DNA of 64,000 nucleotides from Dromaius novaehollandiae (taxonomy: Eukaryota > Chordata > Aves > Casuariiformes > Dromaiidae), in contig NC_088100.1 in the NCBI RefSeq assembly GCF_036370855.1, positions 107,924,387 to 107,988,386 on the forward strand. Direction: 5' to 3'. Below the pieces are notes generated by a model. It was not told the DNA's origin. It saw only the letters and a list, made by a program, of their open reading frames with translations, and made no database searches. Below are positions 1 to 15,400 of this stretch, one piece after another. Positions within the stretch are counted from its first letter, which is position 1. Each line of letters opens with the position of its first letter. The translations under genes and the position numbers were made by a program.

Positions 1-223
1 AATCATGTTTGTCAAAGTGTTTATTATACTTAAGCCGTCAGTACCTATACACCGTTTGCATGTCATCTCTCCAAATATAGTATAAAAAAACAAATATTTA
101 AATAAAATAACATATAGCACTTCCTGTTTTGTGGAAAGCAACATGTTCACATAATAAAATAAGATGTAAAAAGAAAAAAAGAAAAATTCTAAACCTAATA
201 TAAGTTGTCCTGAATAATTTCAG

Positions 224-400
224 GTGAAAAAGAACTATGAAGCCCTCAAGCAAAGACAGGAAGAGGAAAGGATGGTTCAGAATTCTCCTCCAAGAAGTGG
301 AGAAGAAAATCAGTCTGTCAATAAATGGGAGAAAGAAAATCAGGAAACTACTAGAGAATTATTGAAAGTTAAAGATAGATTAATCGAAGTAGAAAGGAAT
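224..400 (+). CDS. CCDC88A: CCDC88A coding exon, coiled coil
   Basis: Acceptor AG at 222-223 and donor GTAAGA at 401. It encodes 59 residues beginning [16 protein letters not shown] and ending LIEVERN, in phase 0 at both ends. Charged coiled-coil sequence; the next exon continues with NATLQAEK exactly as in girdin. Confidence 0.95.
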
Positions 401-3400
401 GTAAGATGTGTTTTTTAATATTGCTCTGATTTTAACTGTTTGCTGTTAGCTGTTCTAGAACGACTTATGAGAATATTGCTAAGAAAGTATGGAATCTATC
501 ACCTAGTTTATGGACTGAGCAGAACCTGAATTAAATACAATTTATGAAAGAGCTGGGTTCTGCAGCAACAGAAGCCATAGAATTCTTAACCAGCATTTAA
601 AAAAAAAAAAGGGGGGGGCGGGGGAGAGCTTCAATTTTTCCCTCTCGCATAATCCTTATTTATGCAAGTTTTGGAGATTGCTCTACTGTTTCTCCCTAGG
701 CACAGTATTAGTTACCTAGTTAGCCTGTAATGATAATATCACTGTTTTGCTTTATTTAAGGTGATTTACAGATTTGTTCCACTCTGTATGTTTCTGTGAA
801 TCTATTTTAAATCCTTTTCTCTGTACTGAGGCTGAAGTACAAAGAATCGTATTAGTTTGTCATGCTGCTTTGTTTGTTTTGGAGAAATGTTTGTTTTCTT
901 GAAGTTTTTCTTGAAGTTCATTAAATGACTGGAAACTTAAATTTTCTTTATGCTCAAAGAATGCTACACTGCAGGCAGAGAAACAAGCACTGAAAACGCA
1001 GTTAAAGCAACTTGAGACACAGAACAGTAATCTGCAGGCTCAGATTCTTGCACTTCAGAGACAGACTGTTTCTCTACAGGAACAAAATACAACTCTACAA
1101 ACTCAAAATGCCAAGCTTCAGGTAATTTTTTATTATTTTGCTTTTGAAAAAAAATGCTGAATTAATATTATTTTGAAGTGAAAGGTTTAAAGCTAATGGT
1201 AATAATCTATCGTAAATCAAATTTCAGTTGTGGTAGAGACATGGAAATGAAAGCAGCTTGTGATAATCTGTACTAAGAGCAGTCAAACAATATTTTATGA
1301 TTACTGATCAATAACAACATTTCTAAAAGTTGGTTTTAACCCTTCATAGCTCTCCTGTTTAAACCTTTGAATTTATACTTGGAAGCAGAGTAGATTCTCT
1401 TATCCAGCCTCCTGCAAGATCAAAATTTTTTTGAATTTTTACTTCTAAATTAAGGTCAGGGTAGTAGTGAGTGTGTCCAAAGAGACTGCAATATATTTCA
1501 TATTTTTTCTATTTTTATAGTTAGGATCAAAACCAAGTAAAAACCATATCTAAGAGGAAAACTAAGATGTTATTTAAGTACAGAAAATTTTCAAAAACCA
1601 AAACCTTTGGAAACTACTTAAAAATGATTATGCAGAGATTTAATTCAGATAATTCAGAGGCAAAAAGGGTGATGTGTGAGCATGGAAATTATAAAAATAG
1701 TAATTCACACAGAGTCTCATATGGGTTTTTCTCTGATAAATACCATATTCTTGCTATTGGAGCTTATGCTTTTTGGAGTTCTTAGAATGGTAACTACCTA
1801 AGGAGGGAGTATAAAGTCCACAGTTCACCAGAAATAGTACACAAAATGTTAGAAATGATGAAAAGTGAATAGAACTCACAGTGAGGGAGTCTTTGAGTGA
1901 GTGAACAAATAACAAATTTCCTGAATGCTTCAAGTTATCATTCTGTCTCTTGCTGAAAAGCAGAGCAGAGTTATACCACGAGTGCACTTTAGATCTTCCA
2001 CACTGAAATCTAATTAGTGTACAGTAGTCCCCTTTATGGCTGGCAAGTCTGTGAACAACACAGAACATTTGTGTACATACCGTGTCTCATCTTGTCCAAT
2101 AGTTAAAAGTTACTGGATGTAGGCATGGAAATATACTCAATTGTTTTAAACAGGTAGGGATATATTTCTGGGATTTAGAACTCTGAGAATTTTGTAGTCC
2201 CATTTGCTAAAAAAGCAGAAATACCTATGCAGTTTCTTTTGCCTCATGAATTGCACAACAGCACAGGCCTCTTCTGTCAGATATGCCTGGAGAATAAATC
2301 AACTGTAGAGATTTGAAATTGAGGCAGTGAGTTGGGATCAGTTTAACGAGAGAGGATTCCTTGTTTGTTTGTTTGTTTGTTTATTTATTTGTGCTGAACC
2401 TCATCAAGCAATATGATTTTAGTTGCCGGGGGTGGCAATCAGGATGTTGTTACACCCAGCAGTCTTAGCAAGGGAGTGCCTCTCCGTCCTTAAGAATTCA
2501 GCTGTTTTGCTCGTAACTTCAGGCAAGTTGCAAGACAACTCTATAGCAAAACATAAACAAATCCCCATTATTGGCTTTTAATTGTCATTTCCACACAGCA
2601 TTATGCTGTAGGACTTTGGAGAATAGCAAGATGATTCTTTCATTTTTGTGGTGATGTTTGTTGCTAAATAACTGCAGAGGTTGAAGGCTAAATGAGATAA
2701 AACCAAGAAATACTGTCTCATTTTCCTCAGAGGAGTCCGTTTAAACAAAGCCAGAAAGTACAAAAGTATTTTGGACTTTCAGTATAAAGAGTAAACCGAG
2801 TGTTAGTTGGTGTTACAATGGAAGTTTCAAGTTGATGCTTCTGTTTAGGAACTCCATCTTTGAAAGGAAACATGTTGGAATAAGGAATATAGGCACACTG
2901 CTAAAATCTGCATTAAGTTCCTGCTAACTACAGAGCTTTGTCATTGGTTTGTATGTTCCATTTTTTTCAGAAAGAGTTCAGTAGCGGACTGTTGGATACC
3001 TATCCTGTTACTAATTACCATCACAGTGGAATTACGCTGTTCTGTATATAGGGTTTTCTCAAATCGGTTATTCTGCTAACGTGGGTCCCAGGTATTCTTG
3101 ATTGACATGTATAGCTGGAGACTTGTGCTCAGTAAGGCTTTTGGCCAACAGCAGGCTCGAAGAGATTTGGAGCATTAGAGCTGCATTAGTTCTGTAACTA
3201 CTGCAGTCACTGAACCGTTCTCCTTCATGAAGAATGTATCACTAACAGGAGTAGAATTGGAACTTGAATGGGAGTGTAAGGACAGGACATTATTGCTCTG
3301 TTTCCATAGGACCTGGGGGAGAAAAAAGATGCAAACACAGATGTAGGGTCACTTCAGCCATTTTCTTTTTTGTGGTACTTGCACATAGTCCTTGTGAATT

Positions 3401-6400
3401 CAGCAAATGAAAGAAAGCAAAATTGAATGTGAAATCTGTTCATGAAAATAAGAATGGTTAAATATAACTGAATCCAAAACACAGACTAAGCTGGTCTACA
3501 TAGGCTATGTTAGACTGTTCTTAGGCAACTGCAGTTTTAGTATTCTTCTTGATACCCACCAGAACTGTACAGAGAAAGGATGTCTTAAATGGTAGCTGCA
3601 AATTTTAATCTATATCAAACTGGAAATTCAGTCTGAGAAGTTTCACAGCATATAGTCAACATCAGACATTACATCCTAGCTAGTGAAAGGTTCAGCTTTA
3701 TCATCCGTAACGTAGAATGCTGCAGTTCCAACAGAAAGGGATTCGTTCCTTAGTAACAGCATGTACTGGAGTGATAGTTTTCTGTTTTGTTTTGTTTTTT
3801 CTTTTCCTTAATGGAAAATACCATTCTAATACCCCCAGAGGGTATTAGAAGCCTCGGTAGTTTGTGTTCTTCATTTCTTGAATAGGAAAGAGGGAGAGAC
3901 TAGCCTAATACAGGTCATATGACAAGCACCTTAAGTATCCTAAACTGTTTAGGAAATCCAAGGTTTGGATTAGCTTATTCTTTTTAGAGGCACGCAAAGT
4001 AAAGCTTTTTGTATATCTGTCAAATATTCAGAGTTTTAATGTGTTAATGGACATTAATACTGTACTGACATAATTGTTGGAAAAAATGTACTCTTCCACG
4101 AGAAGAGTATTTTCAATCAGGTCTCACAACACATACATAAAGCCATCAGCTGACATTGTTGTTGGTGGAAGAGAGCTGTGAATGGCAGTTCCTCAGTGCA
4201 GAGAAAAAGTGTAGTTCCTTTCAGGTGCTGTTACCATATTTCCTTTTCTGTCTGTTAAATGCATTCTACTGTTTGAAGTCTTACTGCGATGGATCTTTGG
4301 GTACGATAAGGGTTTTATGGTGACAATAGAGATTCTATACAAAAAAGACTTTCCAAAAGAATCTATGTCAATATGGAAGTTCCTTTTATTTTAGTCATAT
4401 CGCAGATTTGGCTCATGTGATTAGAGGATCACTGGTGATCCATTTCTCCAAGATATTTTGATCATAGAGCTGTCAGGAGAAAAATGCACCTCTCATCTGG
4501 ATAGCACTTAAACAGATATTTGAAAGTAAATAATCATTTTATATTTTTTTCCTGTGTTGATTTAAGCATATACTCAAGTGCTTTCTTGAAATACTGCCAT
4601 AAAAATATTCTTAAGGGTGTATAAATTGAAATTAAAATGTCTGTTTAGGTATAAGAGAAAAGTTTTGATATTGGAGTTTGAGTGATTAAATAATTAGAAA
4701 GATGCTGAGATGCGAAGAATTAAACACTCATGGAATCTTTCAGTAGAAAGAGATCGACTTGATGACCCTGTCTATGATATTAATTTACAACTCTTGTCAA
4801 CTCTTTGACTGCAGGTTGAAAATTCCACCCTTAACTCTCAGAGTACATCTCTTATGAATCAGAATGCACAACTGTTGATCCAGCAGTCGGCTTTAGAAAA
4901 TGAAAATGAATCTCTACTCAAGGAGCGTGAGGATCTGAAATCATTGTATGATTCACTTCTCAAAGATCATGAAAAACTGGAACACCTGCATGAACGCCAA
5001 GCATCTGAGTATGAATCTCTGATTGCTAAACACGGAAACCTTAAATCCGCACACAAAAATCTGGAGGTGGAGCATAAGGACTTAGAAGATAGGTAAGAAT
5101 TAATATGTATTAAAATTAAAAGTCCATGATAGCTCAGGGAAAAAAAAAATAGTGTATAACTAGTATGAATAAAATTAGTGTTAAGTATGACATTAAGATC
5201 TTAAAATTTTGAAAAATCATCTTTTCCAAAACTCTCCATATTTTCTTGTAGTTCTCACCCACCCCCACTCCCTGCAAAAAAAAAACCTTAAATGAGATAT
5301 TTGTTGACAGGTACAATCAGTTGCTGAAACGGAAAGTACAATTAGAAGAATTGGAGAAAGTACTCAAGACAGAACAGGAGAAGATGCTGCAACAGAATGA
5401 AAAACATGAAACTGTAGCAGCAGAGTATAAAAGACTTCGTGATGAAAATGATAGGTAAAGCAAAAGTCTGATATGTATATTAGTAGAGTCCTGAGCACTC
5501 TCTTAGAGTGAGTCAGGTAGACTCCTCTGAGGTAATGGGTAGGTGTAGTTCTGGAAACAGATCATTACTGGGGTCATTCTGTAAAGGGAGTATGGATGAG
5601 AGTATGCAAGGTTTGGCTTCCTCCACCTTCAGAAACCTATAGCATTATCCAAACAGGCATTGCATCCTCTCACATTTCTAAATGCCCGGTGCTGCACCTT
5701 AGGACATGTAAGATGTATGCCGTGTAGAAACTCTGCTCTGTTTGTCTATGATACAGAAAAAGCAACTAAACACAAACAATAATTATTGTATCCTAAATTA
5801 AATGCTGAATTCCACATGACATCCAAAGGAATCCCAGGCCATGGGCTCTAGAGGGAGCAAACTACTCCGTGAATTGCCTAAGGGGCAGGGTCACTGTCTT
5901 AGGCTAATGCTGGTAGGAATAGAAATGCAATGTTGGGGGTGAAGGCCTGCTTAACCCCTGCAATTGAGGTATAGCTCACTTTTTAATTAGTCGGGTTGAA
6001 ATTAATGGGATTAATTATGTAGCATGGTACTTTCAGCTTATCTACCTCCCTCCCTCCTCCCAGAAGAGGCATAAGAGTTGCTCTTAAGCCAGAGAGGCTC
6101 AAAATTAAATACCTCTTACCTGTGCTATTGTGTGAGGAGTATTAGTTGGAACTGGAGATTGTTGCTAGAGAGGATGGTGGTGGCTCCCTGAAGGGAAAAT
6201 GGAGCCTGAGAGTCTGTATCCAACCTCCAGAGTTGGCGAAGTTTGGACCATTCCTGTTTACTTCTTATTCTGTGTTGGCAAGATATCTTAGCTGTTTTTA
6301 AGATTCTTTTTTTGAAAAACATCGTCTTAAAATTAGTAGCTATGTCCACAGCTAGAAATCTGCTTGATTTTTAAAATGCTGAGAACCCAGGATGTTTAAT

Positions 6401-9400
6401 TTACTTAAAAGCAAAATGCACACCTAGGAAAACTAAATTTAAGAGACAGTTCTTAGTATCACATGCTGTAAGTAAATGTTCTTATATGCTCTATGGAGAA
6501 TGTAGTCCAGCACTGTAGTAGCCTAAAACTGTGCAATTCTCATCTTTCAGAGGGAATGTGGGTCATGAATACATTTCCTTTTATCTGCATGTGTTTTTTT
6601 GTGGCATCTTTTCATTCCAGGCTTACTCATACATATAGTCAGCTCTTGAGAGAGAATGAAGTTCTTCAAACTGATCATAAGAATTTGAAAACATTATTGA
6701 ACAATTCCAAATTAGAACAAACACGGTTAGAAGCTGAGTTTTCTAAACTCAAAGAACAATACCAACAACTTGATATTACATTTACAAAACTGAATAATCA
6801 ATGTGAGGTATGTAAGAATTATGCTATTTTTGACTGGTGTTATTGAAATATTTATTATATTTACATAACTGTATTTTTTTTTAGATTTATAAAATCTTAT
6901 GCTACCAACAGGGGCTAAGAAGGTTCAACTCTTCTGAATATAAGATTTTGTTCAGTTGGTTGTAGCTTTTATCTAATAGTTTTGTGATAAGAGCTTTACA
7001 AAAGTCATAGTTATGAATGAGTATAATCTAATATTCTCAATCCAATACAAATATTTTAAACTCATCTAAAAAATGAAATGAAACTTCTTCCCCCCCATTA
7101 TTATATGATGCACAGTGATGCAAGAAGCTTGAACTGAAGTATATTTCCTGACTTCTGTATTTTAAAATTGGAGCTAATGTGTTAGGTAAAGTGTATTAAG
7201 CTAGTTAAAGTGTCAAAGAGGTTTTTATCAGTTAAGTCATAACTTAGTTAAGTTTTTTTTATCTGAGCTGACTATCTAAATCCTTTACAGACCTGCTTAA
7301 GTAAGTTCTCTTAATCTCATTATCTGTGTGTCAGATGTTCTTACATATATATGCATGCACTGTTTCATATGTTCTAACAGTTGCTTAGCCAGCTTAAGGG
7401 AAATCTGGAGGAGGAAAACAGGCATTTACTAGATCAAATTCAGACATTAATGCTACAGAATAGAACATTACTTGAGCAAAATATGGAAAGCAAGGATCTC
7501 TTCCATGTAGAACAAAGACAGTACATGTGAGTATTAAAAAATAATTAAATTACTGTGATGGGTGCAGTTACACTAATACCTGTATGTAAAAGCAGTTTTT
7601 GTTTTGTATAGGAATGATGAACGTGCTACTTACGAAAAGTTTCTTCTTTTAAAATAAAGTTTAAACTGTATGTGAAAATCAAATAATTAAAACTAAGAAC
7701 ATCATATTTTTAGTTATAAAGAATCAGTACAACTGGTTTCATTGTTGATGATATAAATGTCTAATGAAAGATGTTATTGCGTCTTCATTCTATTACAAAC
7801 AAAGATCCTAGTTTTTTTTGAAAACTAACTTTTTTTTTAATGAATTTGAGGGAAAAGAGAATGTGTTCATTTAAATGATTGTTATTGCCTTTTTTAATAG
7901 TAAGGCACATATATAGGCTATCTATTGTATAATAACAGCCAATGAAAATTTTTACAAGTATGTGTCACTGTTAATTGTAAGACTGTTTTCTGTATCTCTC
8001 TCTTTCTTGATTTTCAGTAAGATAAAAAAGTATTATATAAAAATTCCTCATGAAAAATGTCAACTTTCAGATATCCAGAGGAACATGCTTCGCACACATT
8101 ATGTGTAAATTTTTGAAGTATACATTATCATTAATTTCTGTTTACAGTGATAAGCTAAATGAATTGAGGCGACAGAAGGAGAAATTGGAGGAGAAGATAA
8201 TGGATCAGTATAAATTTTATGAGCCATCACCCCCAAGAAGGTACTACTGAATGTTATAAAAATAAACACAAATCTAAAACATGAAATACCCATTCTGTTC
8301 CAGCTGAAAGTGAAGATTTCCTTTAACTTCAGGGGAGCAGAATCATGTCTGTGTTCTTGCATACAAGTTAAGAAAAAATTAAGACAAAAGTAATGTATTA
8401 TAAATGCAGTTAAGGTATTGCACTGTATTATTGCTAACAGAAGAGGCAACTGGATTACTCTGAAAATGAGGAAGCTGATAAAGTCTAAGAAAGATGTTAA
8501 CCGTGAACGTTTGAAGTCTCTGACCCTCACGCCTACCCGTTCAGAATCCAGTGAAGGATTTCTTCAGCTGCCCCACCAGGACAGTCAGGATAGTTCCTCA
8601 GTGGGCTCAAACTCTCTTGAAGATGGTCAGACGCTGGGGACCAAAAAGAGTAGTAGTGAGTACTGCAAAACATTTTTTTTTCCTTTAAGTACTCTTTGAT
8701 TAAATGTCTTTCCAATTGTGATTAAAAAGCAAGGGGTGCTTACAAAAGCCTACATGGTTTGGAATTTTTTTAATTTGAAAGTCTTTAGGAACTGAGCTGG
8801 AATTCATTTATTCCTTTATTAACAAAATTTATACTGACTTCATGCAGACTTCTCAAGTGTTTAGGCAGATACTAGTTTTTAGCATTTCTGTAGCTTTAAA
8901 TAAAAATGTTAAGATATATTTGCAATATTTAGGGAAGATGAACTTGTCAGTGTTACTGGGACAGAAAAACAGAATTTTGGATAGAATGTCAGATGCCACC
9001 ACTTGTGTCCCTTTTGCTTCTTCTTCTTGTCCCAATATGAATCCTTCCCTTGTCTTTTGAAAGTGCCTGTCCAAGCTGTGGCTGTACTAACATCCTTTAG
9101 CTGTTAAAAAGATCTTTTGTCTGAAGATATTCTTCTAGTGTCTCTCAAAATCAGTGGTGAAGATTTTTGGCAACATTTTAGAATGCAATAGGAAAGCTTA
9201 TGTAGAGACATAAGCTGTTAAAAAGATCTGAATTGTTACTGATCCTAAGGAGAGAATTAGAGACTAAGACGGAGAGACTGAGGAGCGGTACTGAGGTGAG
9301 GTCTGGGTGTTCGAAACGCAATTCACTGAAATGGAAGGAGCCTGACAGCTGTCCTGTTAGGATGGTCACAGTATGACAGGCCAGATTCTGTGAAGCATGT

Positions 9401-12400
9401 ACATGTGTGTCTGTTTCTTTTGTTATCCACTATTAGTAGGAATCATGAAAAATTCAATTTCTAGTGATTTGAGAGATAGTGTTACAGTCAAGTTATCAAG
9501 TTGTAATGATTCCGTTTATTAATGATGCACCAAGAAAGTTAGTTGTGTGTGTAAAAGCATCAGTATACATGTGTGTTAACAGTCACATAAAAACTTTAAA
9601 ATACCATTTTAAAATTTAATGTCTTGAGTTTCAAAACACATCAGATCGGTATTCCATTTTTTTTCTCTCAACTATAAGTTTGCTGTATTAGAAATGATTA
9701 AAGCCATTGTGATGTATTTTTTCTTCTGAGCCTATGCGATAAGCTTAGTCAAAATTAAAAGCATCTAAAAGCACTATTTCAGGTAAACTTAAAATCAGAT
9801 TTGTGAGTGTTTTTTGAATAACTGAAGGAAATAGTTTGAGAATACTTACTGATAAATTACCAATGAAAGCAATAATATGGGAAGCTTAGCATTCTTCATT
9901 ATAAATTGATCGAAAGATCAACTATAGCCTTTACATTTAAACTGGTTTTGAAGTTTTGGTGAGTTGGGGAGTGACTGAAGCGACAGAGGAGGCGTTCAGA
10001 GGTGCATTCACTTGATTCAGTAATGTGCATGCTCTGGTTCAAACTGAGTGTGGATATACAGCAGATCATGCCAAATGAAATGTCCATCCTTTCTTCCTTT
10101 GCTGGGGTACCAGTGGACAATTGAGATTACCCAGTGACTGATAATGTAGATGCACCTATTATAGAGCAGTGTTTAAAGGGCATGGATTCTTTTTGGACAA
10201 ACCTAACCTAATAGGTTTTCAGGAGTGCACCTAATGCTTTTCAGGCGCGTGTAGTCTATGAGACCTGACTAGGAATGATCCAAAGTAAAGCAAAAAACCT
10301 CCAACCTCCAATCAAAAACAAACAAGACCCCAACACGCACACACTTAAAAAAACCCCAAACTGAAATAGCCCACAAACCTTAAAATACGTGTAGTGTGGA
10401 TACCATGTCCACAGCACTGTTCTGCTCAACAAATCATCCGTTGTCTGCACTAATTTTCTGACATAGCCAGAGGTTGTAACTCAGTCAAACTAGTAAGCAG
10501 CCAGACCAATCCTGAATTGCTGTTTTCTGTTTCCTTGGTCTTATTACTGCAAAAAGTATTTATTTATTTATTTATTTTTTTATCAATTGACATTTAGCAC
10601 TTTTTCAGTGATACTGCCTCAGCTAATGGATAGGATTCTAGGACATAACCCACCCATCTTGCTGGGAGAAAAAAGGAAGCTGAATGAGAGAAATTGAATG
10701 CAGTTGTTTTAAGCAAAGCTGTTAATCCATCTATGGACAATTATATGTATGCATATATATTTTAAAATCAGTTAAATGTAATCCTGTGAAACCATTCAAC
10801 AAACTCAGAAGCCTTTGCTCCACACCTGTCCGGCAGCATCATAGTGACTGAGGTGCTTGGACACATCAGTAGCAGTTACGTCATTTTTCTGTGGAGCTCT
10901 ATGAAGGTAGTTCAGTAGGAGCTGTTAGTGTCCTTCATCATTCCCACTGTGTTTGGAGAAGAGACTCTTGGGAAGTTTCAGTCATTTCTGATGGTGAGGT
11001 TCATAAAGATCAGGGTGCTGAAAGACTGTTAACTTTCTCATGGTAGAGTTAAAAATATGCTCTGTTGGATGACTCTAGTAATGAACTTGTATTTTTATTT
11101 AGTACCTTCTATTTCATTTCCTTGTGCTATGTGTTAGAGATGTATAAAGCAGTCTTAACTCGTGTAATCAAAGCAGTGGTTTTGGTTGCGCTTCACCCTG
11201 TCTAACTTCAAGTGTTTCCCCAAAGTCTCATTTAAAAGCTCAGTCAGTATAGATTCCCCCACTACTCATCAGATGGAGATAGGCATCTGAGCCATCTCCG
11301 ATGGTTCAGATTTTGGTTAGGCTAATTCACATTGTGCAGATTCAAATATCCTTGCAAGGAAGCTAAGACAACTGTACTACTACACAGCTAGCTGCATACA
11401 TCAGCTTCTAATTACTGGAGTAAGTCTAGGCTTATGTTTTCATTTATCTGACTTTTCCTTTTTAGTATTAGTAAGTAGATACTTTGCCCAGTCACTCTTG
11501 CTAAATGTATCTGAGATCCTTCTGAAGAAACCATGTTACAAGGAATGATACAGTATTCTTCCTTGTTATGGTGGGGGATCCTCAGAAGAGATTTGAAGTT
11601 ACTCAGATCTCATTAATTTTTTAGTCCAAGGGCCTTGTTCATGTTCCCTTTAATCCCAGTGTGTTTATCCACAAGCTGGAAGGGCTGATCTGATTCTGGA
11701 TTCCAACCTTCCATTACATGTCACCATGGAAACCACAGTTTTGGATAGAATTTGGATAGATTAGGTGAAAATTCAATGGTGACAATCTTACTGAGGCAAT
11801 TTGCCTCTTACAAAATTAAGAGGAGAATGTCTCAGTGCAAGAAGCACCAGTAGTGGTGCACATTTTGCAGTCTCTTTCTCTGAATGCTAAATATTGAGAT
11901 ACTATGACTCCTTTCTTTTCTCCAGAAAGTGGCTTGGTGATAGTGGCTTCCACTGAAAGAAATTACAAGGAAAAAATGTGCAAGTTGCCTCCTAGCTATG
12001 CAGATGTTCAAGTATTGTGGCTTTTCCTGCTGGCTGAAGGGAATTTTCTGTAAGGGAAGAGATAGGTTCTGTGCCACGCTAGTCCGTTAACTTTGTATGT
12101 CTGTGAATGGAGGTAGTTACAGAGGGAATGTTCAGGTGAGAGGTCATCCTGTATGTCCTTCAGAAAGCAAGAGAAGGCACAGTTTCATTCCTTAGATTGC
12201 AGTCACTGGCACAATTCAGTAATATTCTTAAAAGCTACAGGACAGAGTATCTGATACAAGTCATCTTTGAGACACACAGGTTTCCTCCCCTTATTTACCT
12301 GTCAGAGAAGGGGAAAGATAATGATTCCAAAATGAATTTATTCTGCTACCACTACTGATAAATGGATTCACTGTGTGAAATCTGTAGATTTTCTTCTGAA

Positions 12401-15400
12401 GATGGTGAAGACAGAGAATGCCTCTTTTCTTAATGCAGGATACTTTTGCATGCAATAAAAGGGACCTGTACTCTTAGAAGGACAGATGATCTTGGCACAA
12501 AAATCAGGTACACCGTTCTGAGAAAAAAACAGCATTTGAATCTTTCTGACAGAACAGCTTTCTCAGTGCACAGGTAGATAGGGGATAGATCCCTCTGGCA
12601 CTGGCCCCATTGCTGTGTCCGTGGAGTGCTTGGAGGCCTTGTTTGGTCCCAGAAATCCTCTTGAAAGGAAGGGCCATTTGTATGGCTGGGAATGTGTACA
12701 GCACAAAACTGAAATCCTGCAGGCAGTGTGGATACTGTATGTGCCTCTGATTGCGAAGTTTCACCTTTGCTTTTTCACATCTGTATTCAGTGGTCAGATC
12801 AGGTGAGTACCATAGATCTGACATCTGATTTGTGCAGAGTTGGATTTTTTATATTGGGGATGGGATACAGTTCTGAGCTTTTGCATAGAAAACACAAGGT
12901 AGGCAAACAGAATTTTTTTTTGTTGTTGTTGTTGTGGAGAAAAACAGACTACTTTTGCTAGCTTCCACTTGATACATTTCAGATCATCAGCAACGTTCCA
13001 AGGTATTAAGCCTATCATCTTTAAGCAGTACGGTGAGTATCATGGTACCAGCAGCAGATGCGTCGCATCAGTGGAAGTAAGAGAGGTAGACTAGGGGTCC
13101 ATTGTTTACCATCAAAACATTTAGAAGATGTCTTCCTTCCTAGTATTTTTTTGTGTTCATGAATGGAATGATTTAGGGATTTTGCTATATCCATACAGAA
13201 TTCCCCAGATTTGTTTCTGGCAAATGGTTTACAGAATGGGATTTCTTGATCAGTGGAAGGAATGTGCAATACTTATGATCCATTCTCAACTCAGAAAGCA
13301 AGAACATAGTCTCAGAATACTAAAAAGCTACTGATTACGAGTGAAGTTCTTTGAGTAGATGATTGCTTGAGGTCAGTGTCAGCCTCCTGCCATCTCTGCT
13401 TTCTAGTCTGTTGGAATTAAAATGTAAAGAACTATGGCTGATTAGGCTGAATTTCATGTTTCTGTTTTTTTTCAGTTTGTTTCTTCTGTAGCTCTGCCAT
13501 TACAGTTTTTTTTTCGGGATGTTTTTAGCCATATCCAATGCAGAAATTGCTATGCAGTCTCTCAAAAAGGGTGCATTATGCTGAAGGACAGATTTTAATG
13601 CGACCTTGTATGATGTCCTAGGACATCAGCAGCTGCAGCAAAGTGTTGCATTAGGCGCAGTTGCTGAGGACCATAAATCAGTCCTTTCGGTGGTTATCTT
13701 TGTTAATGAACAAGAATTGGAGAGGACTCAAATGATTCTTGGCCATCCTCTGGTTACTTTTAAACAAAATTAGATAGATAGACAAAATGCATTCTTCCTT
13801 TATGGGAGGGTTAGCAGCCTCTCCACTTTTAGCCAGTTATCATCAATTTTTGTCTTATTTTCAGCTAATTTTCTCAGGATCTACGAGAGGAGCAGTGCTT
13901 ATTGATTTGGAAGAAAACATACCAAAAAGCTGATTATTTTTAAGTGCCTATAAGTACTTATCTAGATAAAGAAATATTGTTAATTATGTAGTGAATAATT
14001 CAAAGATTAAAGTGCACTGACTATACATCTATCAGATACCATTCTCCCTGTTCCTCTCCACCCCATGTCGTAAGGAACTGACATACCAGTATACTTAGAG
14101 TTGCTCTCTGATCTAGATACAATTGTGTTCTAGAACTTTGAAAACTTTTACATTTGTTCATGGCACTTGGATTGTACTACTCATGCACTGGAAGTTGTAA
14201 AATGTGTTGCTTTTGTTTTTCCTATAATGTTCTCAGTGACATTTTATAGCCATATTGCGTTGGAGAAGCTCTTCCTCCACTCCTCTCCTGAGTGGAGAGC
14301 GCTGAAGCAGATCTAGCTAACTCATATATACCCACTCAAGATTTTGTAGGTAATGGAGAAAAAGGTATTCTGTATGTGATAAGTTCCATCACACTTCACA
14401 GAATTGCTGTTAACTGGCAGGCATGAGCTGTGAAGCAGAGTAGTTGAAGCCAGTTCCAGAATAACAAGTGGGCAGCAAAAATTTATTTTAAAAGAACGCT
14501 ACTGAAAATGCTGATTGTGGGAGACAGCGAGTAGATCAAAGTAATGTAGAACGTTCTGTAAAAAGAATTACAAATCTGCCTTAACAGTACTGTGTCCCTT
14601 GTAGCCGCTCATTATACATTTCCTGTTTTTTCTTTATATTAGAAACAGTCTTTTTGCCCTGTAGGTGTATAACACCCAGTGTAGTAGAGCTCTGGTTTAT
14701 GACTTGGGCTACTGGACACTCTTTGAAGACTACAGTGAACTACTTTTTGTGCAAACATAGAATGATGATGGAGAGGAATATTTTTTTGTGTCAGGGTAGT
14801 TCACGTGCACTCGTGAAAGTGTGTGTGTATATACATATATACACATACACACATGCACTGCTGTAGAAAGTATCAACTGCTGTATAATAAGCCACTGGTT
14901 GAACAGAAAACCAAGGCAAATGACAAAGCACCTGTCCCAGAAATCATTTTGAAGAGGTAAAATAGGCATACCTTTGGCTGATAGGCTGGATTACACTGCT
15001 TTCACATCTGCATAAATAAGAACTTTTTAATATTTCATAATCATTTCTTTCTGAATCTTGTATCCCTTTTTTTTGCATGTAGCTCCTGTGTGCTTGGCAG
15101 TCAGCTGACACGTTTATCTGATGCTTCATCAAGATGAAGGTGTCTGCCAGTAATCAGTTACTAATGCAGAATAGTTGAATCTAAGGAGAAGATTAATTTG
15201 TGATTCTTTTCCCCCCCCTTCCCCTTTTAATAACATTTGTAATTTTAACTGTCTATTTCCTGATATTATGCATGTTATTTTCTCTGATTCCATCCAAAAT
15301 GTTACAGCAACACTCTCATTTGGATTTTCTTTTGGTGTTTTTCTTTTTTTCTTTTAATCTTTGGTTTTTTTAAGTTGTTAAATTTGGAGTATACTATTCC

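Noticed and set aside
12504-13334. Cluster of short frames on both strands in the large girdin intron, with a GTGAGT at 12803
   Set aside because: No matching acceptor with the right phase and no similarity to girdin isoforms.
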